This document shows, piece by piece, positions 26,412-34,139 of a DNA stretch of 64,000 nucleotides (position 1 is its first letter; each line of letters begins with the position of its first letter). The translations under genes and the position numbers were made by a program. This stretch comes from Prosthecobacter vanneervenii. GTDB taxonomy: Bacteria > Verrucomicrobiota > Verrucomicrobiia > Verrucomicrobiales > Verrucomicrobiaceae. The stretch lies in assembly GCF_014203095.1 (NCBI RefSeq), contig NZ_JACHIG010000011.1, positions 1 through 64,000 on the forward strand, in the 5' to 3' direction. Below the pieces are notes generated by a model. That model was not told the origin of the DNA. It ran no database searches and saw only the letters and a program-made list of their open reading frames with translations.

Positions 26412-26545
26412 TGACCAACTCTCAAATCTTGTCACCTAGCCGGATGGCGCAGCGGCCCGAGTGGCTGCATTCGTTGCTTCCGCCTTGCCATAGGGGGGAC
26501 GCTGCGCTCGCCGATTCAATCGACAATCTTTTCGAGGACAGGTCT
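26412..26545. mobile_element. Intergenic inverted-end element, family B copy 2
   Basis: About 134 bp, aligned with the copy at 14836-15002 but without its 30-bp hairpin insert. The right end TTTTCGAGGACAGGTCT is at 26529-26545, and the bases just past it complete the stop codon of the PQQ gene. The left end is more divergent (GACCAACTCTCAAA). Confidence 0.6.
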
Positions 26546-28025
26546 ATTCGCCGCGAAGATCCAGGCAGAGGACGCGGGAGTCGGACTTTCTGAGGAGGTC
26601 CTGTGACTGCTGGCGGACATAGAGCAGGCCGTGGCTGAGGGCGGGGAGGCTCCAGGTATTGAGGGCGTAGAAGAGCTGGGTCTGGGCGATGACTTTGGCT
26701 CCAGCGGGGCTGAGGTCGAGCCAGTGGAGGGAGCCGGTCTCGCCGAGGCAGAGGAAGGCGCCGTCTACCTTGAGAAGGCTGGCGCGGAGGATGCTGAGGC
26801 GGGTGGGATTGGAGCGGCCGGTCTGCTTGCTGAACTCTGAATCTTCCCACTCGATGTGCTGCTCCCAGACTTCGGCGCCGGTGTCTGCATTGACGCAGAC
26901 GAGGCGGGATTTGGGCTCTGTTTCGCCATCGATGGCGTAGAGATAGCCGTCGTGGTAAACGGGGTTCATCCAATGAACGCCGAGCTTTTTGGACTGCCAG
27001 ACTTCCTTGGCCTGGAAGTCGGCGTCATACTCGACCATGGCACCGCCAAGAGGGCGGCCTTTGGGGTAGGCGGTGGTGATGAAGGCGCGGTTTTTCCCGG
27101 GGATGACGACGGGTGAGGAGCCGATGGCCTGGATGTAGTCCTCGCTGCGCCAGGGGAATTTGGAGTGGAGCTTGCCCGAGGTGGGATCGATGCACATGAG
27201 GCCGCCGGTGGCGGGGTCGCTCTCGCCACCCGCGTAGATGAGGATCTTGGTCTGGCCGTGGAGCTGAGCGGGGACGGGAGAGGCGTAGCTGGCGCCCCAG
27301 GCGTCTTCGACGGTCCAGAGGATCTTGCCGCTGTGGAGGTCAAAAGCTGCGACGCTGACGCCTGCTTCGGCGAGGCGCTCTTTGCGGTCGCGCAGGCCCT
27401 CGGTGTCTTCGATGGGGGCTTTTTTGCCGCCGACATTGAGGATGACGCGGCCGTCGAGAATGAGGGGGGTGCCGCCTGCGCCGAAGAAGTCCTGCGGGAC
27501 GTGGTATTCGGAGCGGAGGTCGTGTTTCCAGAGCTCTTTGCCTGTTTTTAGATCGTAGGCGTGAAGCTCGGCGGTGACGCCGAAGGTGACAACGATGCCA
27601 TCGGCGATGACGGGGGAGCCGCGCGGGCCATTGCTGAAGCCATAGCGGTCCTGGTAGGAGACTGGGTAGTCGGCGGTCCAGAAGCGTTTGCCGGTTTCGC
27701 GATCAAGGCACTCGATGGTTTCTTTGCCAGCGAGGGCGTGGAAGAGCACGCAATAGCTGCCGCTGATGGCGGGGGAGTTGTAGGCATCGCCCATCTGGAC
27801 TTCCCAGAGGGTCTTGAGGCCGGATTGAGGCCAGGATTTGAGCAGATGGGTTTCGGGCGAGATGGCGTCGTGGGTGGGGCCGAGGACGCGGGGCCAGTCG
27901 CTGTTTTTGGCGGAGGCTGAAAGGGGCCTGGGGGCGGCGTGGGAGGTGAGGCGGTCAAAGCTCTCCTGTGCAGGGCAGAGGCGAAGGGCCAGAAGGAGGA
28001 GGAAGAGGATCGACGAGCGGTGCAT
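26544..28025 (-). CDS. Exported PQQ-like beta-propeller protein
   Basis: A 493-residue protein with a signal peptide (MHRSSILFLLLLALRLCPAQ) and a WD/PQQ-type beta-propeller. Blade signatures include VLFHALAGKETIECLDRETG, TGKRFWTADYPVS, LHAYDLKTGKELWKHDL and GLMCIDPTSGKL. These are typical of BamB-like and PQQ-dehydrogenase-like propellers common in Planctomycetota and Verrucomicrobiota, where most are not dehydrogenases. I do not assign a cofactor. The ATG at 28025 sits directly before the signal peptide. The last codon and the TAG stop lie at the edge of a repeat element. Confidence 0.8.
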   Translation of the reverse strand: MHRSSILFLLLLALRLCPAQESFDRLTSHAAPRPLSASAKNSDWPRVLGPTHDAISPETHLLKSWPQSGLKTLWEVQMGDAYNSPAISGSYCVLFHALAGKETIECLDRETGKRFWTADYPVSYQDRYGFSNGPRGSPVIADGIVVTFGVTAELHAYDLKTGKELWKHDLRSEYHVPQDFFGAGGTPLILDGRVILNVGGKKAPIEDTEGLRDRKERLAEAGVSVAAFDLHSGKILWTVEDAWGASYASPVPAQLHGQTKILIYAGGESDPATGGLMCIDPTSGKLHSKFPWRSEDYIQAIGSSPVVIPGKNRAFITTAYPKGRPLGGAMVEYDADFQAKEVWQSKKLGVHWMNPVYHDGYLYAIDGETEPKSRLVCVNADTGAEVWEQHIEWEDSEFSKQTGRSNPTRLSILRASLLKVDGAFLCLGETGSLHWLDLSPAGAKVIAQTQLFYALNTWSLPALSHGLLYVRQQSQDLLRKSDSRVLCLDLRGE

Positions 28026-28047
28026 TGGGTGGTAAGGTAATACAGCC

Positions 28048-28203
28048 ATGAAAACCGCCACTTTCATTCTTCTTGCGGCCAGTGTTTTGAGCTCGTGCAC
28101 CGGAGGAGGAAGCGGAGTGCCGGGCAAGGGGCAGGTGGCGAAGGATCAGACGGTGTTTTCGTGGCTGAGCACGACAGCGGTGACGCCGACGGTGGCGAGG
28201 TGA
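28048..28203 (+). CDS. Small lipoprotein
   Basis: A 51-residue protein. The leader KTATFILLAASVLSSC has a good lipobox (VLSSC) around residue 17, followed by a Gly/Ser-rich stretch and a short tail ending in TVAR. I do not recognise it. The start at 28048 is divergent from the PQQ gene, 22 bases away. The stop is just before the next gene, so the two probably share a message. It is small but has the expected export signals. Confidence 0.6.
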   Translation: MKTATFILLAASVLSSCTGGGSGVPGKGQVAKDQTVFSWLSTTAVTPTVAR

Positions 28204-28213
28204 GGTGAGATTT

Positions 28214-28687
28214 ATGGAGGGCATGAATCCAAAACAAGATTTTACCTGGTTTGAGCGCCAGTTTGGAGCGTTCGCGCTGGCTGGCATTTCTGTTTATGGC
28301 ATCGGATATGGACTTGGGTTGTGGGGGGCTGTAATTGGTGGAGCCAAGCTGGATGCCGGCACGGTTTTAATGCGTGGTGTCTACTGCGCTTTGTTTCCTG
28401 TCACTCTGGCTTGGTTCACACGCACGGCCTGGCTTTTCATGGTGCCGATCTACATGATCGGTTTTGGCATGAGCTTTGGGAAAGTTTTAACGTTTGGGAT
28501 TCGAGACGCCATCATGGCTTGGTGTTCTTTGCTGGCAGGTGAGCGCCCGATTCCATCTCAGCCGCCCTCGCATCCTGATTTGCCATGGATTTTTGCGATC
28601 ATGCTGTGGTTGATGGGGCTGGCAGCCATCGTGTGCCGAAGCGGGCGGTTTGGGCGTGGGGGCGGTCTGCAGGAAACGACCAAGTGA
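28214..28687 (+). CDS. Membrane hypothetical protein
   Basis: A 157-residue protein with three to four hydrophobic segments (FALAGISVYGIGYGLGLWGAV, GVYCALFPVTLAWF, LFMVPIYMIGFGMSFGKVL and FAIMLWLMGLAAIV). I do not recognise the family. Possible starts are GTG 28205, ATG 28214 and ATG 28223. I prefer 28214 because the purine-rich GAGGTGAG sequence lies at suitable distance before it. It directly follows the small lipoprotein. Confidence 0.6.
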   Translation: MEGMNPKQDFTWFERQFGAFALAGISVYGIGYGLGLWGAVIGGAKLDAGTVLMRGVYCALFPVTLAWFTRTAWLFMVPIYMIGFGMSFGKVLTFGIRDAIMAWCSLLAGERPIPSQPPSHPDLPWIFAIMLWLMGLAAIVCRSGRFGRGGGLQETTK

Positions 28688-28793
28688 ACATGGATCAGCA
28701 GCAGTTGATCGTGTTAGAACAACAAAAGCCAATGATAGGGCGTTGAGCGGGGGGAATTCCGGCGTATGAGGGAGGGAACACCCCACCAACCGC

Positions 28794-29651
28794 ATGCTGA
28801 TCCCCACCTCTTTCCCGACGTCCAATGGTCCTGCTGAATCGAAGCCGCTGATCGCCCAGGAGGGCTGGGTGGTGCAGCACCTGTTTTTCACGATTGATCA
28901 TGGCTACTGGGCGGCGCTGACGCCGGAGGAGCGGCAGGAGAGGCGGGAGAATTTTACGCGCACGATTGAGGCGATCCGCAAGCACCCGGGCACGCAGCTG
29001 CTGGCGTTTGCGATGGTATCGCCGAAGTCGGAACTGGGCTTCATGCTGATCACACCGGACCTGCATGACTCGCAAAAGTTTGAAAAGCAGATCAGCCTGG
29101 CACTGGGGCCGGATGTGCTGACGCCTGCTTACAGCTACCTCTCGATGACAGAGTGGACGGAGTACTCGCAGAGCGAGGAGGAGTTTAAGGTGCAGCTGGA
29201 GAAGGCGGAAAACCTGACGCCGGGGACGGAGGCCTTTGAGAAGCGGCTGGCCGAGTGGAAGGGGCACATGACGAAGTACTTCAACGACCGCCTGTACCCG
29301 AACATGCCTGACTGGCAGGTGGTCTGCTTCTACCCAATGAGCAAGCGCCGCAACGTGGGCGCGAACTGGTATGCGAACGAATTTGCGAAGCGCCGTGAAC
29401 TGATGGGCGGCCACGCCAAGACGGGACGCAAGTATGCCGGCAAGGTGCGCCAGCTGATCACGGGCTCGACGGGACTGGACAGCTATGAGTGGGGCGTGAC
29501 GCTGTTTGCGCACGACATGTTCCAGATCAAGAGCATCGTGTATGAGATGCGCTTTGACGAAGTGACGGCGCAGTATGGCGAATTTGGTGATTTTTACATC
29601 GGCATCCAGACGCCGACAGGCGAGCTGCTGCAGCGGGTGATGCTTGCGTGA
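28794..29651 (+). CDS. hemQ: Coproheme decarboxylase (HemQ/ChdC)
   Basis: A 285-residue protein of the chlorite dismutase superfamily, HemQ/ChdC branch, which converts Fe-coproporphyrin III to heme b in the coproporphyrin-dependent pathway. Conserved parts are GWVVQHLFFTID, FYPMSKRRNVGANWYANEF, H207 in MGGHAKTGRKYAGKV (the expected axial heme ligand) and YGEFGDFYIGIQTPTGE. It is slightly longer than the Firmicute enzyme because of an N-terminal leader of about 20 residues. No other heme genes are in the window. thiG follows 29 bp on, probably in one transcript. Confidence 0.9.
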   Translation: MLIPTSFPTSNGPAESKPLIAQEGWVVQHLFFTIDHGYWAALTPEERQERRENFTRTIEAIRKHPGTQLLAFAMVSPKSELGFMLITPDLHDSQKFEKQISLALGPDVLTPAYSYLSMTEWTEYSQSEEEFKVQLEKAENLTPGTEAFEKRLAEWKGHMTKYFNDRLYPNMPDWQVVCFYPMSKRRNVGANWYANEFAKRRELMGGHAKTGRKYAGKVRQLITGSTGLDSYEWGVTLFAHDMFQIKSIVYEMRFDEVTAQYGEFGDFYIGIQTPTGELLQRVMLA

Positions 29652-29680
29652 TGCGGGAATGGGTGCATCTCTGACTTCCC

Positions 29681-30463
29681 GTGTCTAATCAGCCTCTCAC
29701 CATTGCCAACCGTCAGTTTAACTCCCGTCTCATGCTGGGCACGGGGAAATTTGCCAGCGGAGAGCTGATGAGGGACGCGATTGTGGCGTCGGAGACGGAG
29801 ATCGTGACGGTGGCGCTGAGGCGGGCGGATCTTTCGGGCAAGGGGGATCCGTTTGCGAACATCCTCGACTTCATTCCGAAAAACGTGCTGCTGCTGCCGA
29901 ACACCAGCGGGGCGATGAATGCGGAGGAGGCGGTGCGACTGGCGAGGCTGGCGGTGGCTGCCGGGCTGCCAAACTGGGTGAAGCTGGAGATCCACCCGGA
30001 CCCGCGCTACCTGCTGCCGGACCCGATTGAGACGCTGAAGGCGGCGGAAGTGCTGGTGAAAGAGGGGTTTACCGTGCTGCCTTATATCAATGCGGACCCC
30101 GTTTTGGCCCGCCGACTGCAGGATGTGGGCACGGCAACGGTAATGCCGCTAGGCTCTCCAATCGGTTCGCATCAGGGGATTACGACGCGGCGGCAGATCG
30201 AAATCATCATCACCCAGGCGACGGTGCCGGTGGTGGTGGACGCCGGTATCGGCGCGCCAAGTCATGCGGCGGAGGCTTTTGAGATGGGTGCAGACGCCGT
30301 GCTGGTGAATACCGCGATTGCGGTGGCATCTGACCCTGTGCGCATGGCCAAGGCGTTCAAAATGAGCGTGGAAGCGGGGCGAAGCGCCTATGAGATCGGG
30401 CTGAGCGAAGGCACTGGGGAGGCTTCAGCCACCAGTCCGCTGACGACGTTTCTTTATAAGTGA
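29681..30463 (+). CDS. thiG: Thiazole synthase ThiG
   Basis: A 260-residue (beta/alpha)8-barrel enzyme that builds the thiazole phosphate of thiamine from DXP, dehydroglycine and ThiS-thiocarboxylate. Typical motifs are [53 protein letters not shown] (the lysine that forms the Schiff base), [15 protein letters not shown] and [20 protein letters not shown]. The start is a GTG at 29681. thiS, thiH/thiO and thiF are not adjacent, and I see no TPP riboswitch in the 29-bp gap to hemQ. Confidence 0.95.
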   Translation: MSNQPLTIANRQFNSRLMLGTGKFASGELMRDAIVASETEIVTVALRRADLSGKGDPFANILDFIPKNVLLLPNTSGAMNAEEAVRLARLAVAAGLPNWVKLEIHPDPRYLLPDPIETLKAAEVLVKEGFTVLPYINADPVLARRLQDVGTATVMPLGSPIGSHQGITTRRQIEIIITQATVPVVVDAGIGAPSHAAEAFEMGADAVLVNTAIAVASDPVRMAKAFKMSVEAGRSAYEIGLSEGTGEASATSPLTTFLYK

Positions 30464-30480
30464 CCCTGAGGCGGCCTGAT

Positions 30481-30564
30481 TCAGCCTTTCACCAGGTAGG
30501 TGAAAGCAAGAACTCCGCAGAAAAGCAGCGCGGCGGCGAGACACATTCCGTAAAAGATGACCAT
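30481..30564 (-). CDS. Possible 27-residue single-membrane-span protein
   Basis: A tiny open frame, MVIFYGMCLAAALLFCGVLA followed by FTYLVKG. It is one hydrophobic helix with a short basic tail, like accessory peptides of membrane complexes. No clear ribosome site is visible, and its 3' end overlaps a hairpin (30486-30506), so it could be chance. I do not recognise a family. Confidence 0.3.
   Translation of the reverse strand: MVIFYGMCLAAALLFCGVLAFTYLVKG
30486..30506. terminator. Hairpin after thiG
   Basis: CTTTCACC (30486-30493), loop AGGTA, GGTGAAAG (30499-30506): perfect 8-bp arms, about 25 bases after the thiG stop. No T-run follows on the plus strand, so termination would not be classical. 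It may belong to the possible minus-strand peptide instead. Confidence 0.35.
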
Positions 30565-30653
30565 AGTGAGGGGTTTTTAGCGTGAATCAGAGGCAGCGCC
30601 AGTGGAAATTTTCTCTTGCGAAAAGAAGGCTTTGAGGCAGACTCCGCGCCCCT

Positions 30654-30923
30654 ATGGCAAAAACATGCTGGCTCGAGCGCGACAAGCGCAAACGTAAAAC
30701 CGTCGAAAAGTACGCAAAGCTGCGTGCTGAACTCAAGGCGAAAGGCGACTTCGTCGGCCTCTCCATGCTTCCCCGTGATGCAAGCCCGACCCGTCTGACC
30801 AACCGCTGCCGCGTGTCCGGCCGCCGTCGCGCTTTCATGCGCCGCTTCCAGATGTCCCGTATGACTTTCCGCGAACTCGCCTCCCAGGGAATGATCCCAG
30901 GGGTGACGAAGTCCAGCTGGTAA
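30654..30923 (+). CDS. rpsN: Ribosomal protein S14
   Basis: An 89-residue uS14. Family sequence is clear: [51 protein letters not shown] and [23 protein letters not shown]. It has only one Cys in the region where zinc-type S14 carries CxxC pairs, so it is the zinc-independent (C-minus) form. It lies outside the ribosomal protein operon, alone before a FmdB zinc-ribbon gene. Such a solitary C-minus copy could be a zinc-starvation paralogue, but no Zur site is recognised and it could be the only copy. Confidence 0.95.
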   Translation: MAKTCWLERDKRKRKTVEKYAKLRAELKAKGDFVGLSMLPRDASPTRLTNRCRVSGRRRAFMRRFQMSRMTFRELASQGMIPGVTKSSW

Positions 30924-30939
30924 AGAATACGTCCGAACT

Positions 30940-30965
30940 TGCAGCCGGGGTAAACTCCGGCTGCA
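30940..30965. terminator. Hairpin after rpsN
   Basis: TGCAGCCGG (30940-30948), eight-base loop, CCGGCTGCA (30957-30965): perfect 9-bp arms 17 bases after the rpsN stop. Only a weak T-rich stretch follows 15 bases further on. It is the best terminator candidate between rpsN and the FmdB gene. Confidence 0.5.
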
Positions 30966-30998
30966 TGGAGGGGCGGAGCGTTTATAATTTGATTGTAG

Positions 30999-31250
30999 AT
31001 GCCAACCTACTCCTACATCGCTGAAGACCCTGAGAAAGGATGCCCTGCGTGCCGCAGAGGTTTTGATCTGCGCCGACCTCTGAGCAGGCCGGCGCTGGAA
31101 AGCTGCCCGCTATGCAAGCAGCCGGTCAAAAAGCTGATCTCGGGCTTCAACACGCCCAAAATCACCAAACCCCTTTCTGTTTCCGACGCGAAAGCGGCCG
31201 GCTTCACCATCCTCGAAAAGCGATGCGATGGTAACTACGAGAAGCTGTGA
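30999..31250 (+). CDS. FmdB-family zinc-ribbon protein
   Basis: An 83-residue protein starting MPTYSYIAED, with CPACRRGF near residue 15 and CPLCKQPVKKLIS near residue 37. This is the FmdB/Zn-ribbon family layout, which usually starts MPTYEYRC. The second Cys pair is intact. The function of FmdB-type proteins is not settled. A CorC-like gene follows 20 bp on, in the same orientation, and rpsN precedes it, with a hairpin between. Confidence 0.8.
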   Translation: MPTYSYIAEDPEKGCPACRRGFDLRRPLSRPALESCPLCKQPVKKLISGFNTPKITKPLSVSDAKAAGFTILEKRCDGNYEKL

Positions 31251-31270
31251 ACGTCTGACCGCGCCGCCTC

Positions 31271-32671
31271 ATGACACTCCTGCTTGCCAACGCCTCCGCT
31301 GAACTCGTACGCGAGTGGAGTTTCACCTCTTCGGAGCTTTTCTGGCAAGCCGTGATCGTGCTGCTGATCGTGCTGCTGAACGCCTTTTTTGTGGCGGCGG
31401 AGTTTGCGATCGTCAAAGTCCGCGACAGCCAGCTGCAGGCTGCGATTGATGAGGGGACGCGCGGAGCGAAGTTCGCGCAAAATGTGACGCGTAACCTGGA
31501 TGCGTACCTTTCCGCCGGGCAGCTGGGCATCACGCTGACGAGCATCGCGCTGGGTATTTTTGGCGAGCCATTTGTGGCCATCGTGGTACAGCCGATGCTG
31601 TTCAAGATCGGGATTGTCAGCGAGACGGTGATCCGGTGGACATCGATCGGCATTGCGTATGCGATCGTGACCTACCTGCACGTGGTGCTGGGGGAGCAGA
31701 CGCCGAAGGTGCTGGCGATCCGCAAATCGCTGCCGATGACGCTCTTAATCGCGCGGCCGCTGCATTTGTTTTATGTCGTGCTGAAGCCGGCGATCTGGAT
31801 CCTGAGTGCGAGCACGAACATGGTGCTGCGGACGATGGGCATCAGCGCGGTGTCGGAGCATGAGATCGCCCATTCTGAAGAAGAGCTGCGGCACATCGTG
31901 GCGGAGAGCCAGAAGTCCAAGGAGGTGACGGAGACGGAGAAGGACATCCTGCTGAATGCGCTGGCGCTGAACGACCGCTGCGTGCGTGATGTGATGACGC
32001 CGCGCAACCAGGTGGTGTCCCTGGATGCGGATGAAACCTTTGAAGCCAACCTCAAGATCGCGATCGATACGAAGCATACGCGCTACCCGCTGGTGGAAGG
32101 ACATCTGGACCACGCGATCGGCATCATTCACATCAAGGACCTGCTGAGCCTGATCGGGAAGCCGCAGCCGGATCTGCGCAAGATCATGCGCACGCTGCAC
32201 ATGGTGCCGGAGATGATGCCGATCGACAAGCTGCTGCGCTTCTTTCTGGACAAGCACGTGCATGTGGCGCTGGCGGTGGATGAGTTTGGCGGAGCGGTGG
32301 GCATCGTGACTCTGGACAATGTGCTGGAGGAGATCGTGGGAGACATTCAGGATGAGTTTGACCACGAGGTGAGTGAGTTCCGCCGTATCAACGACAATGA
32401 GTTTACGGTCGAAGGCACCTTCAATCTCTATGAGCTGGCAGACCAGACGGGGATCGAGCTGGAGAGCGATGAAGTGACGACCATCGGCGGCTATGTGACG
32501 CACCTGCTGGGGCATCTGCCGAAGGTGGGGGAGAAGGTGACGATCGAGGACTATGAAGTGACGACGACGAAGGCGGATCTGCGGCGCGTGCTGCAGCTGC
32601 ATTTCCAGCGGACCTCTGCGGTGACGCAGGGACAGGGTGATGAGAGCAGCGACGAGCCAGAAGGTTTGTAA
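31271..32671 (+). CDS. CorC/HlyC-type CNNM (DUF21-CBS) membrane protein
   Basis: A 466-residue hemolysin C/CorC-like protein. The N-terminal DUF21 (CNNM) domain has about four membrane segments (VIVLLIVLLNAFFVAAEFAI, and GQLGITLTSIALGIFGEPFV, which is the most conserved motif). A CBS pair follows at about residues 215-340 (VMTPRNQVVSLDADETFEAN, HVALAVDEFGGAVGIVTLDN), and a C-terminal CorC_HlyC domain at about 365-445. Relatives are Mg2+/Co2+ transporters or regulators; the old hemolysin name has no support here. It ends 9 bp from the convergent threonine aldolase. Confidence 0.9.
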   Translation: MTLLLANASAELVREWSFTSSELFWQAVIVLLIVLLNAFFVAAEFAIVKVRDSQLQAAIDEGTRGAKFAQNVTRNLDAYLSAGQLGITLTSIALGIFGEPFVAIVVQPMLFKIGIVSETVIRWTSIGIAYAIVTYLHVVLGEQTPKVLAIRKSLPMTLLIARPLHLFYVVLKPAIWILSASTNMVLRTMGISAVSEHEIAHSEEELRHIVAESQKSKEVTETEKDILLNALALNDRCVRDVMTPRNQVVSLDADETFEANLKIAIDTKHTRYPLVEGHLDHAIGIIHIKDLLSLIGKPQPDLRKIMRTLHMVPEMMPIDKLLRFFLDKHVHVALAVDEFGGAVGIVTLDNVLEEIVGDIQDEFDHEVSEFRRINDNEFTVEGTFNLYELADQTGIELESDEVTTIGGYVTHLLGHLPKVGEKVTIEDYEVTTTKADLRRVLQLHFQRTSAVTQGQGDESSDEPEGL

Positions 32672-32680
32672 AAAAGCAGA

Positions 32681-33715
32681 TCAGACCGAGGCTACGGCGT
32701 CGGCGACGAAGGCGTCCACGTCTGACTCGGTGGTGCGCCAGGAGCACATGAGGCGGGAGCCGCCGCCGATGAAGCTGTAGAAGACCCAACCACGTGCCTT
32801 GAGGGCGTCCTTCATTTTTTCGGGGAGCTTGGCGAAGACGGCGTTGGCATCGACCGGGTAGAGAATCTGCACACCGGGGAGGTGGCCGAGGGCGTCTGCG
32901 AGGCGACGGGCGAGGGTGTTGCCGTTTTGGGCGTGCCTGCGCCAGGTATCGTCGCGCAGGATGCGGAGCCACTGGGCAGAGATGAAGCGCATTTTGGAGC
33001 AGAGCTGTCCGGCCTGCTTGCAGCGGTAGGCGAACTCCTGGGAGAGCTCTTTGTTGAAAAAGACAACGGCTTCGGTGACGGCCATGCCGAGCTTGGTGCC
33101 GCCGCAGCAGAGGACGTCCACCCCGGCGCGCCAGGTGATGTCTGCGGGGGCGCAATTGAGGCCGGTGAGGGCATTGAAGAAGCGAGCGCCGTCCATGTGG
33201 ATGGAGAGGCCGTGTTGTTTTGCGACAGCGCCGAGGCCTTTGACTTCGCCGGGGCGATAGACGGTGCCGAGCTCGGTGCTCTGGCTGATGCTGAGGGCGC
33301 GAGGCTTGGGGAAATGGACGTCGGTGCGGCTGGTGGCGAGGCGCTCGACATCGGAGGGGTCGAGTTTTCCCAGAGGGCTGCGTGCGAGGAGGATCTTGGA
33401 GCCGTGGCTGAAGAACTCCGGTGCTCCACATTCATCGGTTTCTACATGGGCCTCCTGCGCGGTGATGATGCTGTGGTAGCTCTGGCAGAGGGTGGCGAGG
33501 GAGAGGGAATTGGCTGCGGTGCCGTTGAAGACGAAATAGACGTCGCAGTCGGTTTCGAAGAAGGAGCGGAAGGTTTCGCAGGCTTCTGCGGTGATGGAGT
33601 CGGCGCCGTAGCTGGGCTGGTAGCCGGAGTTGGCGTCCTCCAAGGCCTGCCAGGCTTCAGGGCAGATGCCGGAGGTGTTGTCCGAGGCGAAGTGGTATTT
33701 GAGTTCGGCGCTCAT
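32681..33715 (-). CDS. Low-specificity L-threonine aldolase-like PLP enzyme
   Basis: A 344-residue fold-type I PLP enzyme of the beta-eliminating lyase/threonine aldolase family, which cleaves L-threonine to glycine and acetaldehyde. Typical parts are FASDNTSGICPEAWQAL, VYFVFNGTAANSLSL, HVETDECGAPEFFSHGSK, LSIHMDGARFFNA and the PLP lysine in CCGGTKLGMAVTEAVVFF. It is the last gene of a four-gene minus-strand operon. The start at 33715 gives a 4-base ATGA overlap with the MauE-like gene. Confidence 0.9.
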   Translation of the reverse strand: MSAELKYHFASDNTSGICPEAWQALEDANSGYQPSYGADSITAEACETFRSFFETDCDVYFVFNGTAANSLSLATLCQSYHSIITAQEAHVETDECGAPEFFSHGSKILLARSPLGKLDPSDVERLATSRTDVHFPKPRALSISQSTELGTVYRPGEVKGLGAVAKQHGLSIHMDGARFFNALTGLNCAPADITWRAGVDVLCCGGTKLGMAVTEAVVFFNKELSQEFAYRCKQAGQLCSKMRFISAQWLRILRDDTWRRHAQNGNTLARRLADALGHLPGVQILYPVDANAVFAKLPEKMKDALKARGWVFYSFIGGGSRLMCSWRTTESDVDAFVADAVASV

Positions 33716-34122
33716 GCTTTTGATCGGGGCTTGCCGTGCCATACCAGAACGAGTCCGCCGATGAGCAGCAGGATGTCCCGCAGGATGAGGTCGCGGTAAT
33801 TGGAGGTGGCGTCGGCGTGGCCGAAGCAGCCGCAGCGGATGTCGATGCCACGCCCCCAGGAGATGGAGATGGCGGCCAGGAAAACGAGCAAGGAGCCATT
33901 GAGGACGAGAAGGCCGCCGGAGCGGAGCACGCCGCTCATCACCGCAAGTCCGGCGAGGATTTCCAGCCAGGGCAGGCCCATGGCGAGCCAGGCGGCCCAG
34001 GGATCTCCCAGGAGGTCGAAGCTGCGGATGTCATCGAGAAAGGACATGGGGTCCGCCGCCTTCAGAATGCCGGCATAGACGAAGACGCCGCCGAAAAAGA
34101 AGTGGAGGAGAAGGCGCAGCAT
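33712..34122 (-). CDS. MauE/DoxX-type membrane protein
   Basis: A 136-residue protein with four membrane segments (MLRLLLHFFFGGVFVYAGIL, WLEILAGLAVMSGVL, GLLVLNGSLLVFLAAISIS and DILLLIGGLVLVWHG) and a cysteine pair in DIRCGCFGHADATS, as in MauE and related DoxX-like proteins that help electron-transfer or disulfide chemistry in the envelope. The ATG at 34122 is the start; the longer frame up to 34968 runs through the neighbouring gene. It is coupled to the threonine aldolase by ATGA and follows the AlgJ-like gene by 17 bp. Confidence 0.85.
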   Translation of the reverse strand: MLRLLLHFFFGGVFVYAGILKAADPMSFLDDIRSFDLLGDPWAAWLAMGLPWLEILAGLAVMSGVLRSGGLLVLNGSLLVFLAAISISWGRGIDIRCGCFGHADATSNYRDLILRDILLLIGGLVLVWHGKPRSKA

Positions 34123-34139
34123 GGGAAAGGGCCGCCAAC

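Larger units (their letters stand above)
26069..26543. other. Intergenic control region of the efflux operon
   Basis: No gene is supported. It holds the 27-bp palindrome (26220-26246), an AT-rich hairpin (26368-26392) and a family B element (26412-26545). The stretch 26069-26219 should contain the operon leader. The short open frame at 26065-26418 has no recognisable product. Confidence 0.55.

Noticed and set aside
29652-29680. TPP riboswitch before thiG
   Set aside because: The gap to hemQ is only 29 bp, too short for the aptamer, and no THI-box text is visible.
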